Below, piece by piece: positions 52,709-61,548 of a stretch of 64,000 nt of DNA. The first letter of the stretch is position 1; every line of letters starts with the position of its first letter. The notes beneath the pieces are model-generated. The model saw nothing but the letters and a program-made list of their open reading frames with translations. It did not search any database and had not been told where the DNA came from. The position numbers and the translations under genes are program-made. The stretch comes from Clostridium homopropionicum DSM 5847 (GTDB taxonomy: Bacteria > Bacillota > Clostridia > Clostridiales > Clostridiaceae), in contig NZ_LHUR01000023.1 of the NCBI RefSeq assembly GCF_001263795.1, positions 1 through 64,000 of the forward strand. The letters are read 5' to 3'.

Positions 52709-53064
52709 TATTAATTCAATAGGTTATAGGATTGTTCCCCTTGCAGGCTTTACTAAAAATGTTGTAGTCTAATTTAGAAATTGTTCTAGGGATAGAACTA
52801 TCTCTTTAGTTTAAACTCTTATAAGTTGGGGAAAGTTTCGAGGGATAAGGGGCGAGGTCTAGGCATTCTTTCTGTACTTTTCTTGATTGCTATAAAAAAT
52901 AAGAAAAAATGCCTTGGAAGACCGTTAATCCTCCAAAGCGTTCTAAAAAATCCTAATAGCCCTATTTTGAAAAAGGTTCCAAGCGTCAGGGTGTTAACAC
53001 ACCTTGGCATTTGTCCTTTTCTGCTTATTATAGCAAACTTTATTCTTATTTTACCATTTAGTAG
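52709..53064. other. Gene-free stretch with a long stem
   Basis: Between the convergent ends of 52304-52708 and 53065-53649. AAATGCCTTGG (about 52,906) and CCTTGGCATTT (about 53,003) can pair except for the central bases, with GGTGTTAACACACC just before the right arm. It may be a bidirectional terminator. Open frames on both strands have no family likeness and I do not call them. Confidence 0.4.
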
Positions 53065-53649
53065 TTAAATATTTTTCATCAGTATGGCAGGTCCATAATA
53101 GTCATCCGTAGCAATACCAATCTTCCGCACTTGCCATTCTAATACTTCTTGTCTGTCACATTCTTTTTCTACCATATATATTGCTTCTTTTTCTGAAGCA
53201 GAAATAACTATAAATCTAATTAATGGCTCTGAATTCTTTTCTTCAACCTGATATATGTATAACCTTGGATTTACATATTTTTTAATTCCTATTATTCTAT
53301 CTATTTTCTTTTCAAAGGCTGCCAAACTATCATCTATCATAATATGTCCATAATAGTGGTCAATTTCTTTAGTTTCTTCACCAGAATACTTTACCGTTGT
53401 TATGCAAGAAGGTTGGTCTGTAATGAACTCCTCCCCTGGCTCATATATGAAAGACTTAAACCCAAAATCCTCAATCAAGTCATTTAATTGTTCTACTTTT
53501 TTCTTTGATATCTTCCAATGCTGCTCTCCACTTTTATATACAAACATTTCTCCATGATAATTTACATTACCCTCGTTGTCTACTGTTACACTATAAACAG
53601 GGCAAGTTCCATAGCACATTGTTCTTTGCAATCTAATATATTCAAACAT
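53065..53649 (-). CDS. DUF6438-domain protein
   Basis: A 194-aa protein. The start at 53649 (MFEYIRLQRTMCYG) follows GGGGG; the frame opens at 53700. RTMCYGTCPVYSVTVDNEGN is the hallmark of DUF6438 (R-x-x-CYGTCPVYS). Function unknown. It follows 53700-54056 on the same strand. Confidence 0.75.
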   Translation of the reverse strand: MFEYIRLQRTMCYGTCPVYSVTVDNEGNVNYHGEMFVYKSGEQHWKISKKKVEQLNDLIEDFGFKSFIYEPGEEFITDQPSCITTVKYSGEETKEIDHYYGHIMIDDSLAAFEKKIDRIIGIKKYVNPRLYIYQVEEKNSEPLIRFIVISASEKEAIYMVEKECDRQEVLEWQVRKIGIATDDYYGPAILMKNI

Positions 53650-53699
53650 GATAATCCCCCTATTAGCCTGCATATTCATATGCTTATATACAAAAAACA

Positions 53700-54056
53700 C
53701 TATATTCCGTAGTGAATTAAGTATTTATCCTCACTAATCGCACCAGATACCTTTTCAATAAGCAATTGAAGTTCTTGTGATTTATAATGATTATTTGCCT
53801 TTATGATAATATCTCTAAATTGTTTAAGGGATTCTGGCGGGATGAGAGTTACTCCACAATAATCCAAGCCATTTCCTGGCTGAGTTGTAACCTGAAAGTA
53901 TGTTTTAAATGTCATTAGTTCCTTATTATACTTTATAATCATCTCTTCTAATAAGTCATCATGTACCGAAATACAATTGTATTTTTCAGGTTCATAATCG
54001 CTATACCATTTGTTTTCTTCAAAAGAATCTATTATTCCAAAATCATGCTTAGCCAA
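53700..54056 (-). CDS. Hypothetical protein, possible immunity-like family
   Basis: A 118-aa protein with a TTG start after GGGGG. It begins KHDFGIIDSFEENKWYSDYE, a pattern I associate with a widespread small Firmicute family of unknown role. Acidic and of mixed secondary structure. Probably in an operon with the DUF6438 gene. Confidence 0.55.
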   Translation of the reverse strand: MAKHDFGIIDSFEENKWYSDYEPEKYNCISVHDDLLEEMIIKYNKELMTFKTYFQVTTQPGNGLDYCGVTLIPPESLKQFRDIIIKANNHYKSQELQLLIEKVSGAISEDKYLIHYGI

Positions 54057-54153
54057 ACTATCACCCCCTGCAAATGTATATAACCTTTCTTAATACATAT
54101 TTTGAGAATATTATTCACAACCTAAATTTGTTTTTTACATTTGCTACTCTATA

Positions 54154-54666
54154 TTAATTAATTTCAATCCAATATCTTCTTGTTATTCTCTCAACACCAT
54201 CAATCACATTTATAATTTTGTCTTGCAATAATCCAAAATTTTTTTCGATAACACGGGCAGAACCTAAATTATTATCATTACATGTAATTAAAACCTTGTT
54301 TAAGCCAACAACTTCTTTTGCATGCTTCAAGGCCAAAGAAAGCATAATTGTGCCATATCCTTTATTCCATTTTGAATATCGAATACCATATCCTATGTTA
54401 CCACCGAAACATAACAAAGAGTCAGTTAATTCATGACGAATTGATACTTCTCCGATAAACTCATCATCTTCTACCAGCCATAAATATGTTGCTTTAACAT
54501 AATTAAGCGGTAAATTTTTGCCTGTTTTAAAATTCTCAATTTTTTCAAAGATGTCATATTTTGATGCATCTAAAAATTGATAAGTATCAACTTTATACTC
54601 AGAAAATTCTTTTATAGCATCAATATAAGATGAATAATATTTTTTACATGGTGCTATCAATTCCAT
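54154..54666 (-). CDS. GNAT-family N-acetyltransferase
   Basis: A 170-aa protein. YGIRYSKWNKGYGTIMLSLALKHA holds the acetyl-CoA loop (R/Q-x-x-G-x-G/A form, here NKGYGT), with ITCNDNNLGSARVIEKNF as the late helix-strand pair of GNAT folds. Substrate unknown. Confidence 0.85.
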   Translation of the reverse strand: MELIAPCKKYYSSYIDAIKEFSEYKVDTYQFLDASKYDIFEKIENFKTGKNLPLNYVKATYLWLVEDDEFIGEVSIRHELTDSLLCFGGNIGYGIRYSKWNKGYGTIMLSLALKHAKEVVGLNKVLITCNDNNLGSARVIEKNFGLLQDKIINVIDGVERITRRYWIEIN

Positions 54667-54786
54667 TTATCATACACCCCTTAAAATACACTATTCTTTA
54701 CTTCACAAAATTTATAATACGTAATATCTAAAGTGATACGTATTAATTACTAATATAGGTTATACTCATTTTCTACAATATTGGCA

Positions 54787-55422
54787 TTATTTATATTTGT
54801 GGTTAACAACTAAAATAGTAGTAACAAGTCCTATAATCCCCACAGCAAAATATATTATACTTATAAATAGTTGTTTCTCAGCGTTGACAAAGTATACTGG
54901 AACATATAGTATATTTAAAAAAACGGCATTAAAACTAGTAATAAAACTCATAGTGCGTAACTGTTTTATAAGCAGCGGTAAATTATTTTCATCACTTTTT
55001 CTATAACCCGCAATCATAGAAAAATCTTTATTCTTTATACTGCTTTCAAATGCAACATACATTATTAACGAAATAAAAGTCATTAATCCTATTGAAAAAA
55101 TAACGGCTATAATATTTATCAATCCGCAGATTCCTAGTATGAAATGAATAATAAAAAGAGCAACGGAACTTAAAATGACTATTAATCCCTTAGAAATTTT
55201 TGATTGCTCTTTAACGAAAGTTTCATTTTTTAAAATAGAATCAACATCCATTTGAAATAGCATACTAATTTGCAAAAGCATATTTGCGTCTGGTTCTGTT
55301 TTTCCATTTTCCCAACTGGAAACTGCTTGTCGTGTAACATTTAGTTTTTCGGCTAAAACTTCTTGAGACATATTTTTACTATTTCGTAAACTTCTTATTG
55401 ATTTACCAATATTATTGTTCAT
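54787..55422 (-). CDS. XRE regulator fused to membrane spans
   Basis: A 211-aa protein with an N-terminal helix-turn-helix (SIRSLRNSKNMSQEVLAEKL ... TRQAVSSWENGKTEPD, about 8-47) and four membrane spans from about 77 to 205. It is a membrane-bound XRE regulator of the type common in Firmicutes. TTGGAGG lies upstream. Confidence 0.85.
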   Translation of the reverse strand: MNNNIGKSIRSLRNSKNMSQEVLAEKLNVTRQAVSSWENGKTEPDANMLLQISMLFQMDVDSILKNETFVKEQSKISKGLIVILSSVALFIIHFILGICGLINIIAVIFSIGLMTFISLIMYVAFESSIKNKDFSMIAGYRKSDENNLPLLIKQLRTMSFITSFNAVFLNILYVPVYFVNAEKQLFISIIYFAVGIIGLVTTILVVNHKYK

Positions 55423-55683
55423 TGTGTTCCACCTCCAATATAATTATTCTACATAATCATTGCTTTACATTCTATAAAATACTCTTTACATTCAAGCAAT
55501 GTTTTATTGCACCTAATATAAATAATCCTTACTACATATTTTTCTACTAATATATACCTTTATTTTACACTATATAGCCTGTAAAAGCACCTACTTCCTT
55601 ACACCTTGCTATCTTTTAGCCAACTCTCCTAATGCCCTATTAACCTCTTCCACAACCTGTTTTCTATATTCATATAAATAATA

Positions 55684-56409
55684 CAACTATATTTTCACTT
55701 TAATAGAACTTTCCTTGCAGTAAAAATACTTTTCTATTTCCAAATTATCATCTAAATGAGTTTAAGAAACAGAAAAAATAGAGCATGTTCTATAGGAAAC
55801 ACAAATAAAGTCCTTACATGAACTTCCTACAAACACCAAACCCTTTATACCTTAAAGCCCTATCAAACCCCTTATCCCCAATGCTTTTCCTTGTTCCTTA
55901 TACCTTCCAATATCACAACTTTATTTTCACTTTAATAGAACTTTACCATCACTAAAATTGTCTTTTCTTTTTCCAAAATTTCTTCTTCATCATTTCTGAA
56001 ACAGAAAAAATATGCTAAGTTCTTATAAAAAGTAAATAATGTCCTAATTTCTTTTCCCTTTTATCCACATTTCCCTTATATTTTATATACTTTATCCCCA
56101 TTCACGTATCAAGAAATGTGGGTAAAACGCCATCTAAGAACTTTATTTTCTTTTTGTAACTACTTTTCTGCAATGTAATAACTTTTCTGTTTCTAATATT
56201 TTTCACCACATCATTTTTAGAAACAGAAAAAAAGGCCTATGTTATATAGTAAAAGTAAATAAAGTCCTATTACAAATTTCCTTTAATCTCCTTATTCCTT
56301 TAACCTTAAAACTTACCTAAACCCTGTATTCCCAATACTTTTCCTGATTCCTTATCCCTTCAAATACCACTACTTTATTTTCTTTTTATAACAACTAATT
56401 AAGTCCTAT
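55684..56409. repeat. Array of three full and one shrunken nested-palindrome units with transposon-end-like motifs
   Basis: Units start at 55684, 55917, 56139 and 56371. Each has AACT(T/A)TATTTTC, then TTTTCTnTTTC, about 30 nt, GAAACAGAAAAA, then AAATAA(A/T)GTCCT. Outer and inner pairs are inverted repeats, so each unit folds into a two-level stem of about 130 bp. Units are separated by ~95 bp of CCTTATCCC-type sequence. The outer motif equals the putative TnsB core of the 461-bp repeats. The fourth unit keeps only its outer pair. The stretch 55423-56464 has no gene. Confidence 0.65.
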
Positions 56410-56464
56410 ATCCTGTCTTTTTTATTTCCTATATTCCTTACCCCTTTTTCCTTGTTCCTAACTA

Positions 56465-56925
56465 TGTGTTCATCAAACAAACTCCTCACCTTTTTCAAAT
56501 AAAGTTCTCTCACCAACACCCCTCAAACCCTTGATACCACTGGCTTGTTTTTTTACCCCTAATTTTCCATTTAAGCCCTTTTCCCTTGAACCTGTCTTTC
56601 AAAGTACTTGTATTTCTTAAAAATCAGGGCAAAAAATGAAAATAAAGTTCTATTAGGATTGAGGAAATAATAGGATTTAGGAACTAGGGATAATGGGAGA
56701 TTTTGTCCATTTATTCTTCCATTTTCTTATTCATTCAATCTTTCAATCCATTGATTTATCTGACTTTTAGCCTTGTCTCCTTATTCTATATCCGTCGTAA
56801 ACTTCTAATAAAAAACATGGCCTACAGGGCTTTCCTTAACCCTAATAAACCATGTTTCCTGAAACAACTTTATTTGCATTTTAAAATGAATTTGCAAAAT
56901 GATAGGACTTTATTTGATGGAGACA
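56465..56925. repeat. 461-bp mini-transposon, right copy
   Basis: Identical by reading to 2296-2756, and in direct orientation. Its last base is followed by CTTAT and then, 10 bp on, by the recR stop codon. Its terminator-like hairpin (56811-56857), read on the minus strand as AAACATGG ... CCATGTTTTTT, could now end the recR operon transcript. Confidence 0.85.
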
Positions 56926-56930
56926 CTTAT
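56926..56930. repeat. Target-site duplication CTTAT, right copy
   Basis: Directly follows the terminal ACA of the insert and equals 2291-2295. Confidence 0.85.
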
Positions 56931-56940
56931 ATTTAAGTTT

Positions 56941-57537
56941 CTAAAGCTCTACTCTACCCTCTAATGCCTTAGATAAAGTAACCTCATCTGCATACTCTAA
57001 GTCCCCACCTACAGGAACTCCATGAGCAATTCTTGTAACCTTTACCCCTAAAGGTTTTAAAATTCTAGAGATATACATTGCTGTAGCTTCACCCTCAACA
57101 TTAGGATTAGTTGCAACAATTATTTCTTTTACATCTTCGTTGATCCTGCGAACTAGTTCTTTTAACTTAATATCATCGGGACCTTTTCCTGACATTGGAG
57201 ATATTACTCCATGAAGAACATGATATACTCCATTATATTCTCTAACCTTTTCTAAAGAAATAATATCCTTGGGCTGTTCTATTATACAAATTGTACTTTT
57301 ATCTCTGCTAGGGTTAGAACATATTCCACAAGGGTCTGTATCAGTGTAATTCCCGCATACAGAACAATATTTTATAGTTCCTCTAGCTTTAACTAAGGCC
57401 TCTGCAAATTCATCTACCTCTTCTCTTGGTAAATTTAATACATGTAAGGTTAGTCTTTGAGCTGTTTTATATCCTATTCCTGGCAGCTTTGCAAACTCTT
57501 CAATTAGCTTTTCTATTGCTATAGGATAAAAATCCAA
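56941..57537 (-). CDS. recR: Recombination mediator RecR
   Basis: A 198-aa protein, the standard RecR length, if it starts at the TTG at 57537 ([15 protein letters not shown]), 6 nt after GAGGTG; a GTG at 57546 is the alternative. Helix-hairpin-helix [12 protein letters not shown], four-cysteine zinc motif [16 protein letters not shown], and Toprim ([15 protein letters not shown]). RecR works with RecF/RecO to load RecA at gaps. Its 3' end is the apparent attachment site of the 54.6-kb insert; the coding sequence is intact. Confidence 0.96.
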   Translation of the reverse strand: MDFYPIAIEKLIEEFAKLPGIGYKTAQRLTLHVLNLPREEVDEFAEALVKARGTIKYCSVCGNYTDTDPCGICSNPSRDKSTICIIEQPKDIISLEKVREYNGVYHVLHGVISPMSGKGPDDIKLKELVRRINEDVKEIIVATNPNVEGEATAMYISRILKPLGVKVTRIAHGVPVGGDLEYADEVTLSKALEGRVEL

Positions 57538-57551
57538 ATTATTCACCTCAA

Positions 57552-57893
57552 TTAAAACATTCCAGGCATATTCATTCCACCTGTAAGTTTTTTCATTTCG
57601 TTTGCTGTAGTTTCTTCCATTGTTTGTAGAACTTGATTACATGCAGTCAATATTAAATCTTGTAACATTTCAACATCGTCTGGGTCTACTACATCTGGTT
57701 TAATTTCAATATTAGTAAATTGTTTCTTACCATTTATAGTTACCTTAACAGCTCCACCACCTGCTGTTGCTGTATATTCTTTTTCTTCAAGCTCTTGTTG
57801 TGCCTTTTCCATTTGTTGCTGCATCTTTTGTGCTTGCTTCATTAAATTATTTATATTCATTCCACCCATTCCTGGGAATCCACCCTTTGCCAT
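57552..57893 (-). CDS. ybaB: YbaB/EbfC nucleoid-associated protein
   Basis: A 113-aa protein with a Gly/Met-rich start ([20 protein letters not shown]), a coiled-coil and [20 protein letters not shown]. It is the classic dnaX-ybaB-recR middle gene, a small dimeric DNA-binding protein. TAGGAGG upstream; 14 bp before recR. Confidence 0.95.
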   Translation of the reverse strand: MAKGGFPGMGGMNINNLMKQAQKMQQQMEKAQQELEEKEYTATAGGGAVKVTINGKKQFTNIEIKPDVVDPDDVEMLQDLILTACNQVLQTMEETTANEMKKLTGGMNMPGMF

Positions 57894-57965
57894 TTCATTA
57901 CCTCCTAAGTATTAAACTTATTTTATAATTGTTTTTTAGTCTTTAATATTTTATCATTTACTTAA

Positions 57966-59603
57966 CTATTCATCAATTATTTCTACTAAATCTTCACCAA
58001 AAGTTTCCTTTAAAATATCTACAGGATTTATTGGCTCTTCTTTTTCCTCTACAATATATTTTATTCTAACCTTTTCTTTTAGTGCTTCAGAAAAAATTTC
58101 ATCTACAGTTCTTCTATTCTCTTCCTTCTTTAATCTGCTAATATTAAATGCGTATTCTGGTTCATATTTTATTTCTATAATCCCATTAATACAAGATTCT
58201 ACCTTACCAGTTACTAAGGACGCATACAGAACCATAAGCCTTCTTGCTTTTAAAACTTCAAGTATATCCTTCCACGACTTTTTAACATCTTCTAAAGTCA
58301 ATTTACTTTCAATGTTTTCTTCTATCTTAATATTTAAGTCATTGGATTTTTCTTTATTATCTTGTTTCTTTTCGAATACTTTTTTAGGGTTTCTATTTTC
58401 TACAGTCTTTACTGCATTATTATCTGAAATATTCTGTTTTATATTAAAGTTGCCCTCTTTTATTATATTCTCTAATTTATTAATTCTAGCTAAAAGAACT
58501 TCTTTAGATGTATCATATTCGAATTTGCACATCTTTATTACTGCCATTTCTAAATATATTCTTCCTTGATTACTCCACTTGCTTTGCTCTTCGCTCTCCT
58601 GAAGTATTCTTATACATCTCATTATTTCTTCAACTCTAAGCTTACTTGCCTGTTCTTTTACAATATATATGTTTTCTTCAGACATATCTAAAACTTCTTC
58701 TGGATTTTCACTAACCTTTGAAATCATTAGGTTTCTCAAATGAAGAATCATATCTTTTGTAAAAAGATTAACATCCTTACCAGTGTATACTACTTCATCA
58801 ATAACACTTATTGCCTCTTCTATATCTCTTTTAATTATACTGTCCGTAAGCTTAAATAAATACTCATTGGTAATAAGTCCTAGCATGTTGATTAATTTGT
58901 CATAATCTACATTTCCATTACCCATAGATATTGCTTGATCTAATATGCTTAAAGCATCTCTCATGGCCCCATCAGATATTCTTGCAATTAGCCTTAGGCT
59001 TTTGTTGTCAGCGTAATTTCCTTGCTCTTTTATTATCTTTACTAACCTTTCGAATATGTCATCACTTTTTATTCTTTTAAAATCAAACCTTTGACATCTA
59101 GATAGAATAGTAATAGGAAGCTTCTGAGGATCAGTTGTTGCAAGTACAAAGATAGTTTTTTCAGGAGGTTCCTCTAAGGTCTTTAAAAAGGCATTTACAG
59201 CGCCTTGTGTAAGCATATGGACTTCATCCATTATATATACCTTGTATCTGCTCTCTCTTGGAGGATACTTTACTTCTTCAATAAGATCTCTTATATCGTC
59301 AACTTTATTGTGAGATGCTGCATCCATTTCAGATACATCAATAGCAAGACCTGCATTGATTTTTTTACACATTTCACATTCATTACACGGCTCTCCATCT
59401 TTAGGTTCAAGGCAGTTTACTGCTTTTGCAAAAATTTTTGCTGTAGAGGTTTTTCCTGTTCCTCTTGTACCACATAAAAGATATGCATGAGCTACTCTAT
59501 TATTTTTTATTTGATTTTTTAGTGTTGTAGTAACATGAGATTGACCAACAACTTCTTCAAAAGTTTTTGGCCTCCACTCTCTATATAAAGCCGTATATGA
59601 CAA
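57966..59603 (-). CDS. dnaX: DNA polymerase III subunits gamma and tau
   Basis: A 545-aa clamp-loader ATPase. The TTG start at 59603 (MSYTALYREWRPKTFEE) lies 8 nt after AGAGGTG and fits family N-termini. Walker A GTRGTGKTSTAK, zinc-binding CNECEMC, DEVHML box, SRC motif (LSRCQRF). The C-terminal tau part (about 380-545) is present. First gene of the dnaX-ybaB-recR operon. Confidence 0.97.
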   Translation of the reverse strand: MSYTALYREWRPKTFEEVVGQSHVTTTLKNQIKNNRVAHAYLLCGTRGTGKTSTAKIFAKAVNCLEPKDGEPCNECEMCKKINAGLAIDVSEMDAASHNKVDDIRDLIEEVKYPPRESRYKVYIMDEVHMLTQGAVNAFLKTLEEPPEKTIFVLATTDPQKLPITILSRCQRFDFKRIKSDDIFERLVKIIKEQGNYADNKSLRLIARISDGAMRDALSILDQAISMGNGNVDYDKLINMLGLITNEYLFKLTDSIIKRDIEEAISVIDEVVYTGKDVNLFTKDMILHLRNLMISKVSENPEEVLDMSEENIYIVKEQASKLRVEEIMRCIRILQESEEQSKWSNQGRIYLEMAVIKMCKFEYDTSKEVLLARINKLENIIKEGNFNIKQNISDNNAVKTVENRNPKKVFEKKQDNKEKSNDLNIKIEENIESKLTLEDVKKSWKDILEVLKARRLMVLYASLVTGKVESCINGIIEIKYEPEYAFNISRLKKEENRRTVDEIFSEALKEKVRIKYIVEEKEEPINPVDILKETFGEDLVEIIDE

Positions 59604-59685
59604 TAGAAACACCTCTTATCTTTTACATTATAGCCATATGAAACACTAATTATAATTATACCATAACAGATTTTATTTTAAATAA

Positions 59686-59710
59686 AAAAAGACGCTTATT
59701 GCGTCTTGTC
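59686..59710 (-). terminator. Terminator of the SRP RNA gene
   Basis: AAGACGC and GCGTCTT form a 7-bp stem; on the minus strand it is followed by TTTTTTTA. It lies just after the 3' end of the SRP RNA. Confidence 0.8.
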
Positions 59711-59732
59711 TTATATAACAATTTAAATTTAA

Positions 59733-59999
59733 GTCGTGCACCTCGCGTCGACAGTGAAATATGAGCGTTACCTATACAGTTAACTCAAACCAGGTTTACC
59801 CACGGCACAGGAAAGGTCTCACTTACCGCTGCTTCCTTCCAGACCTGACGGGGTTCGCAAGTTTTCCTTGCGTGGGGCCCAGTTATCAACGCCACTTATA
59901 TAGGCCAGACCTCACATTTCAAGGCCTAAGCGAGGAATTCAACCCTGCTGTAGCGGATTACAGGTTACAGGACACCGCTAACTTCCCATCTAGCACGAC
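59733..59999 (-). ncRNA. ffs: Signal recognition particle RNA, large (Bacillus-type)
   Basis: On the minus strand the domain IV core reads GTCAGGTCTGGAAGGAAGCA with flanking GGGGTTC/CGGTAA. Length of about 265 nt with complementary ends (CGTGCTAG / TGCACGAC) marks the long form with an Alu domain found in Bacillus and clostridia. Ends are placed to within a few bases. Position between tRNA-Ser and dnaX is conserved. Confidence 0.95.
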
Positions 60000-60001
60000 A
60001 A

Positions 60002-60092
60002 TGGCGGAGAAAGAGGGATTCGAACCCTCGGTAGAGTTACCCCTACACACGCGTTCCAGGCGTGCTCCTTAAACCACTCGAACATCTCTCCA
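60002..60092 (-). tRNA. tRNA-Ser (anticodon GGA)
   Basis: 91 nt, with acceptor ends TGGAGAGA and TCTCCGCCA (CCA encoded), anticodon loop CTGGAAC and a long variable arm, as for class II serine tRNAs. Only 2 bp from the SRP RNA, probably cotranscribed. Confidence 0.95.
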
Positions 60093-60171
60093 TGTAATTA
60101 ACAATTTTTAGTTTTGTTAAGCAAAGAATATTATACTATCTATTTTTACTTATTTCAAGGGTAATAAATTA

Positions 60172-61071
60172 TTATATTACACTTTTTAATTGGTTATCTC
60201 TCCAAGTAGTTATTTCTTTTACTGAATTTTCATATTTATCTTGTTCAACTTTCCACAAAGACTTTATCTCTTGATCCTCGCTAGTAGGAATGTTTTGCCA
60301 CATGGATTCTACAGTAATAGCATCAGTTTTTAGCTTTGCCATGCTATTATCATATTTTAGATTTATCTTTCCCTTTATAGCTTGTTTAGATGAGTTCAAT
60401 TGATCCTTAGCTGACTTTATTTTAGCATCATATTCTGCCCATATGTTATTTAATTCATTAAGTTGACTCTCATAAGCTTTAGATTGAGCTTCTATATTTA
60501 AAGCATAATTATTATTTGCATCTCTCTCTTTCTGTGCCTTTTGCTGCTCTGCTTCATATAATTTATTAGCCCTGTTTTTCTCAGGTGAATTTGCAGTACT
60601 AGAAGTTGTTCCTGTTTGACTATTTCTAGCTTTCTCTGCAGTATATTCTGCTTCTATTTTTTTCTTTTCATTTTCAAACTCTGCTTTAATCCTGTTAAGT
60701 TCAATAGTTAAATCTTTTTTTAGCTTGTCTTGACTTGACTTATTTAAGGCTGAAATTTTATCTTCATATTCCTTCTTTACTGTTTTTGCATTAATATCTA
60801 TATTATCATTAAAGCTTTTTAATTCTTTATCAGCTTCAAGATTCCTATCTTTCTCTAAATTCTTTCTCTCCAAAGAATACTTGTTTTCTAGCTCCTGTAA
60901 CCTCTGATCAATAGTTGTTGCAATCTTAGTATCTTTAGTATTACTTGTATTTTGCTGAGCTGAGGTACTAGTTGAATCAGTACTATCCTTTGAAAATGGA
61001 TTCTTTATTCCGCATCCCCCCATGACTACAACAAGCATAATGGTAGAAATCAGTATTATAATTTTTTTCAT
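60172..61071 (-). CDS. Coiled-coil lipoprotein
   Basis: A 299-aa protein starting at 61071 (MKKIIILISTIMLVVV) after AGGAG; the frame opens at 61107. A lipobox MGGC at about 19-22 gives a lipid-anchored Cys. A Ser/Thr linker follows, then about 230 residues of Lys/Glu/Gln-rich coiled coil (EFENEKKKIEAEYTAEKARN). Cell-surface role unknown. Confidence 0.8.
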   Translation of the reverse strand: MKKIIILISTIMLVVVMGGCGIKNPFSKDSTDSTSTSAQQNTSNTKDTKIATTIDQRLQELENKYSLERKNLEKDRNLEADKELKSFNDNIDINAKTVKKEYEDKISALNKSSQDKLKKDLTIELNRIKAEFENEKKKIEAEYTAEKARNSQTGTTSSTANSPEKNRANKLYEAEQQKAQKERDANNNYALNIEAQSKAYESQLNELNNIWAEYDAKIKSAKDQLNSSKQAIKGKINLKYDNSMAKLKTDAITVESMWQNIPTSEDQEIKSLWKVEQDKYENSVKEITTWRDNQLKSVI

Positions 61072-61254
61072 GTATTTACAACTCCTAGTTATCATATATT
61101 TACTCAAACCACTTCCGATACTTTATTTAATATTACATAGGACTACCTATATTACTAATATTATACTATATCTTTATGTGATTTAAAAAATATATCTTCT
61201 AATTATTTATAATTATATAAAAGAGGTCAGCAAAATCTGCTAACCTCTTCTCAT

Positions 61255-61458
61255 TTATTGAACTGTATATCCTGTATTCTCAATACACATTTTAATTTGT
61301 TCTCCATCTGCTGGTGGATTATATCCTACCTGAACTATTCCCCTTGCAAAATCTACTGCAACTTCCTGAACCCCAGTTACCTTATCTAGGGCATTATTCA
61401 ATTGAGTTTTACTTTGAGCATTTAAAAGATCTGGAACATTATACTGTATTATTCTCAT
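61255..61458 (-). CDS. HMA-like protein without the metal-binding cysteines
   Basis: A 67-aa protein with a beta-alpha-beta layout (VTGVQEVAVDFARGIVQVGY ... IENTGYTV) as in copper chaperones, but the CxxC loop is replaced by LLNAQ. It is thus unlikely to bind copper as CopZ does. GAGAGGAG upstream. Confidence 0.7.
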   Translation of the reverse strand: MRIIQYNVPDLLNAQSKTQLNNALDKVTGVQEVAVDFARGIVQVGYNPPADGEQIKMCIENTGYTVQ

Positions 61459-61548
61459 ATATTATCTCCTCTCATCTTAGTTAGATACTAGTACTAGTAT
61501 GAAAAGAAAGAAGATTTTTTATCCAAGCAACTATCTTTTAATTAAAAA

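Larger units (their letters stand above)
2296..56925. mobile_element. 54.6-kb integrated element: apparent Tn7-family cointegrate of a plasmid-like replicon
   Basis: The insert begins TGTGTTCATC and ends GGAGACA, flanked by CTTAT duplications. Its outermost 461 bp on each side are identical direct repeats. Between them are tnsABCD, a tyrosine recombinase, two primases, parM/parR and many defence genes. Target duplication, mini-transposon, donor, mini-transposon, target duplication is the product expected from replicative transposition of a circular donor. It would also result if a circle carrying the 461-bp unit recombined into a resident copy. It sits 10 bp past recR, the kind of fixed downstream site a TnsD protein selects. 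The boundaries are well supported; the mechanism is inferred. Confidence 0.85.

Noticed and set aside
52826-53068. 80-residue frame and its antisense partner
   Set aside because: Both lie over the stem-rich stretch between convergent genes, without ribosome sites or recognisable motifs.
2296-56925. A classical IS-type composite transposon
   Set aside because: The 461-bp repeats contain no transposase, and their ends and 5-bp duplication are of Tn7 type, matching the tns genes inside.
59761-60072. 103-residue plus-strand frame
   Set aside because: It is antisense to the SRP RNA and tRNA-Ser genes.
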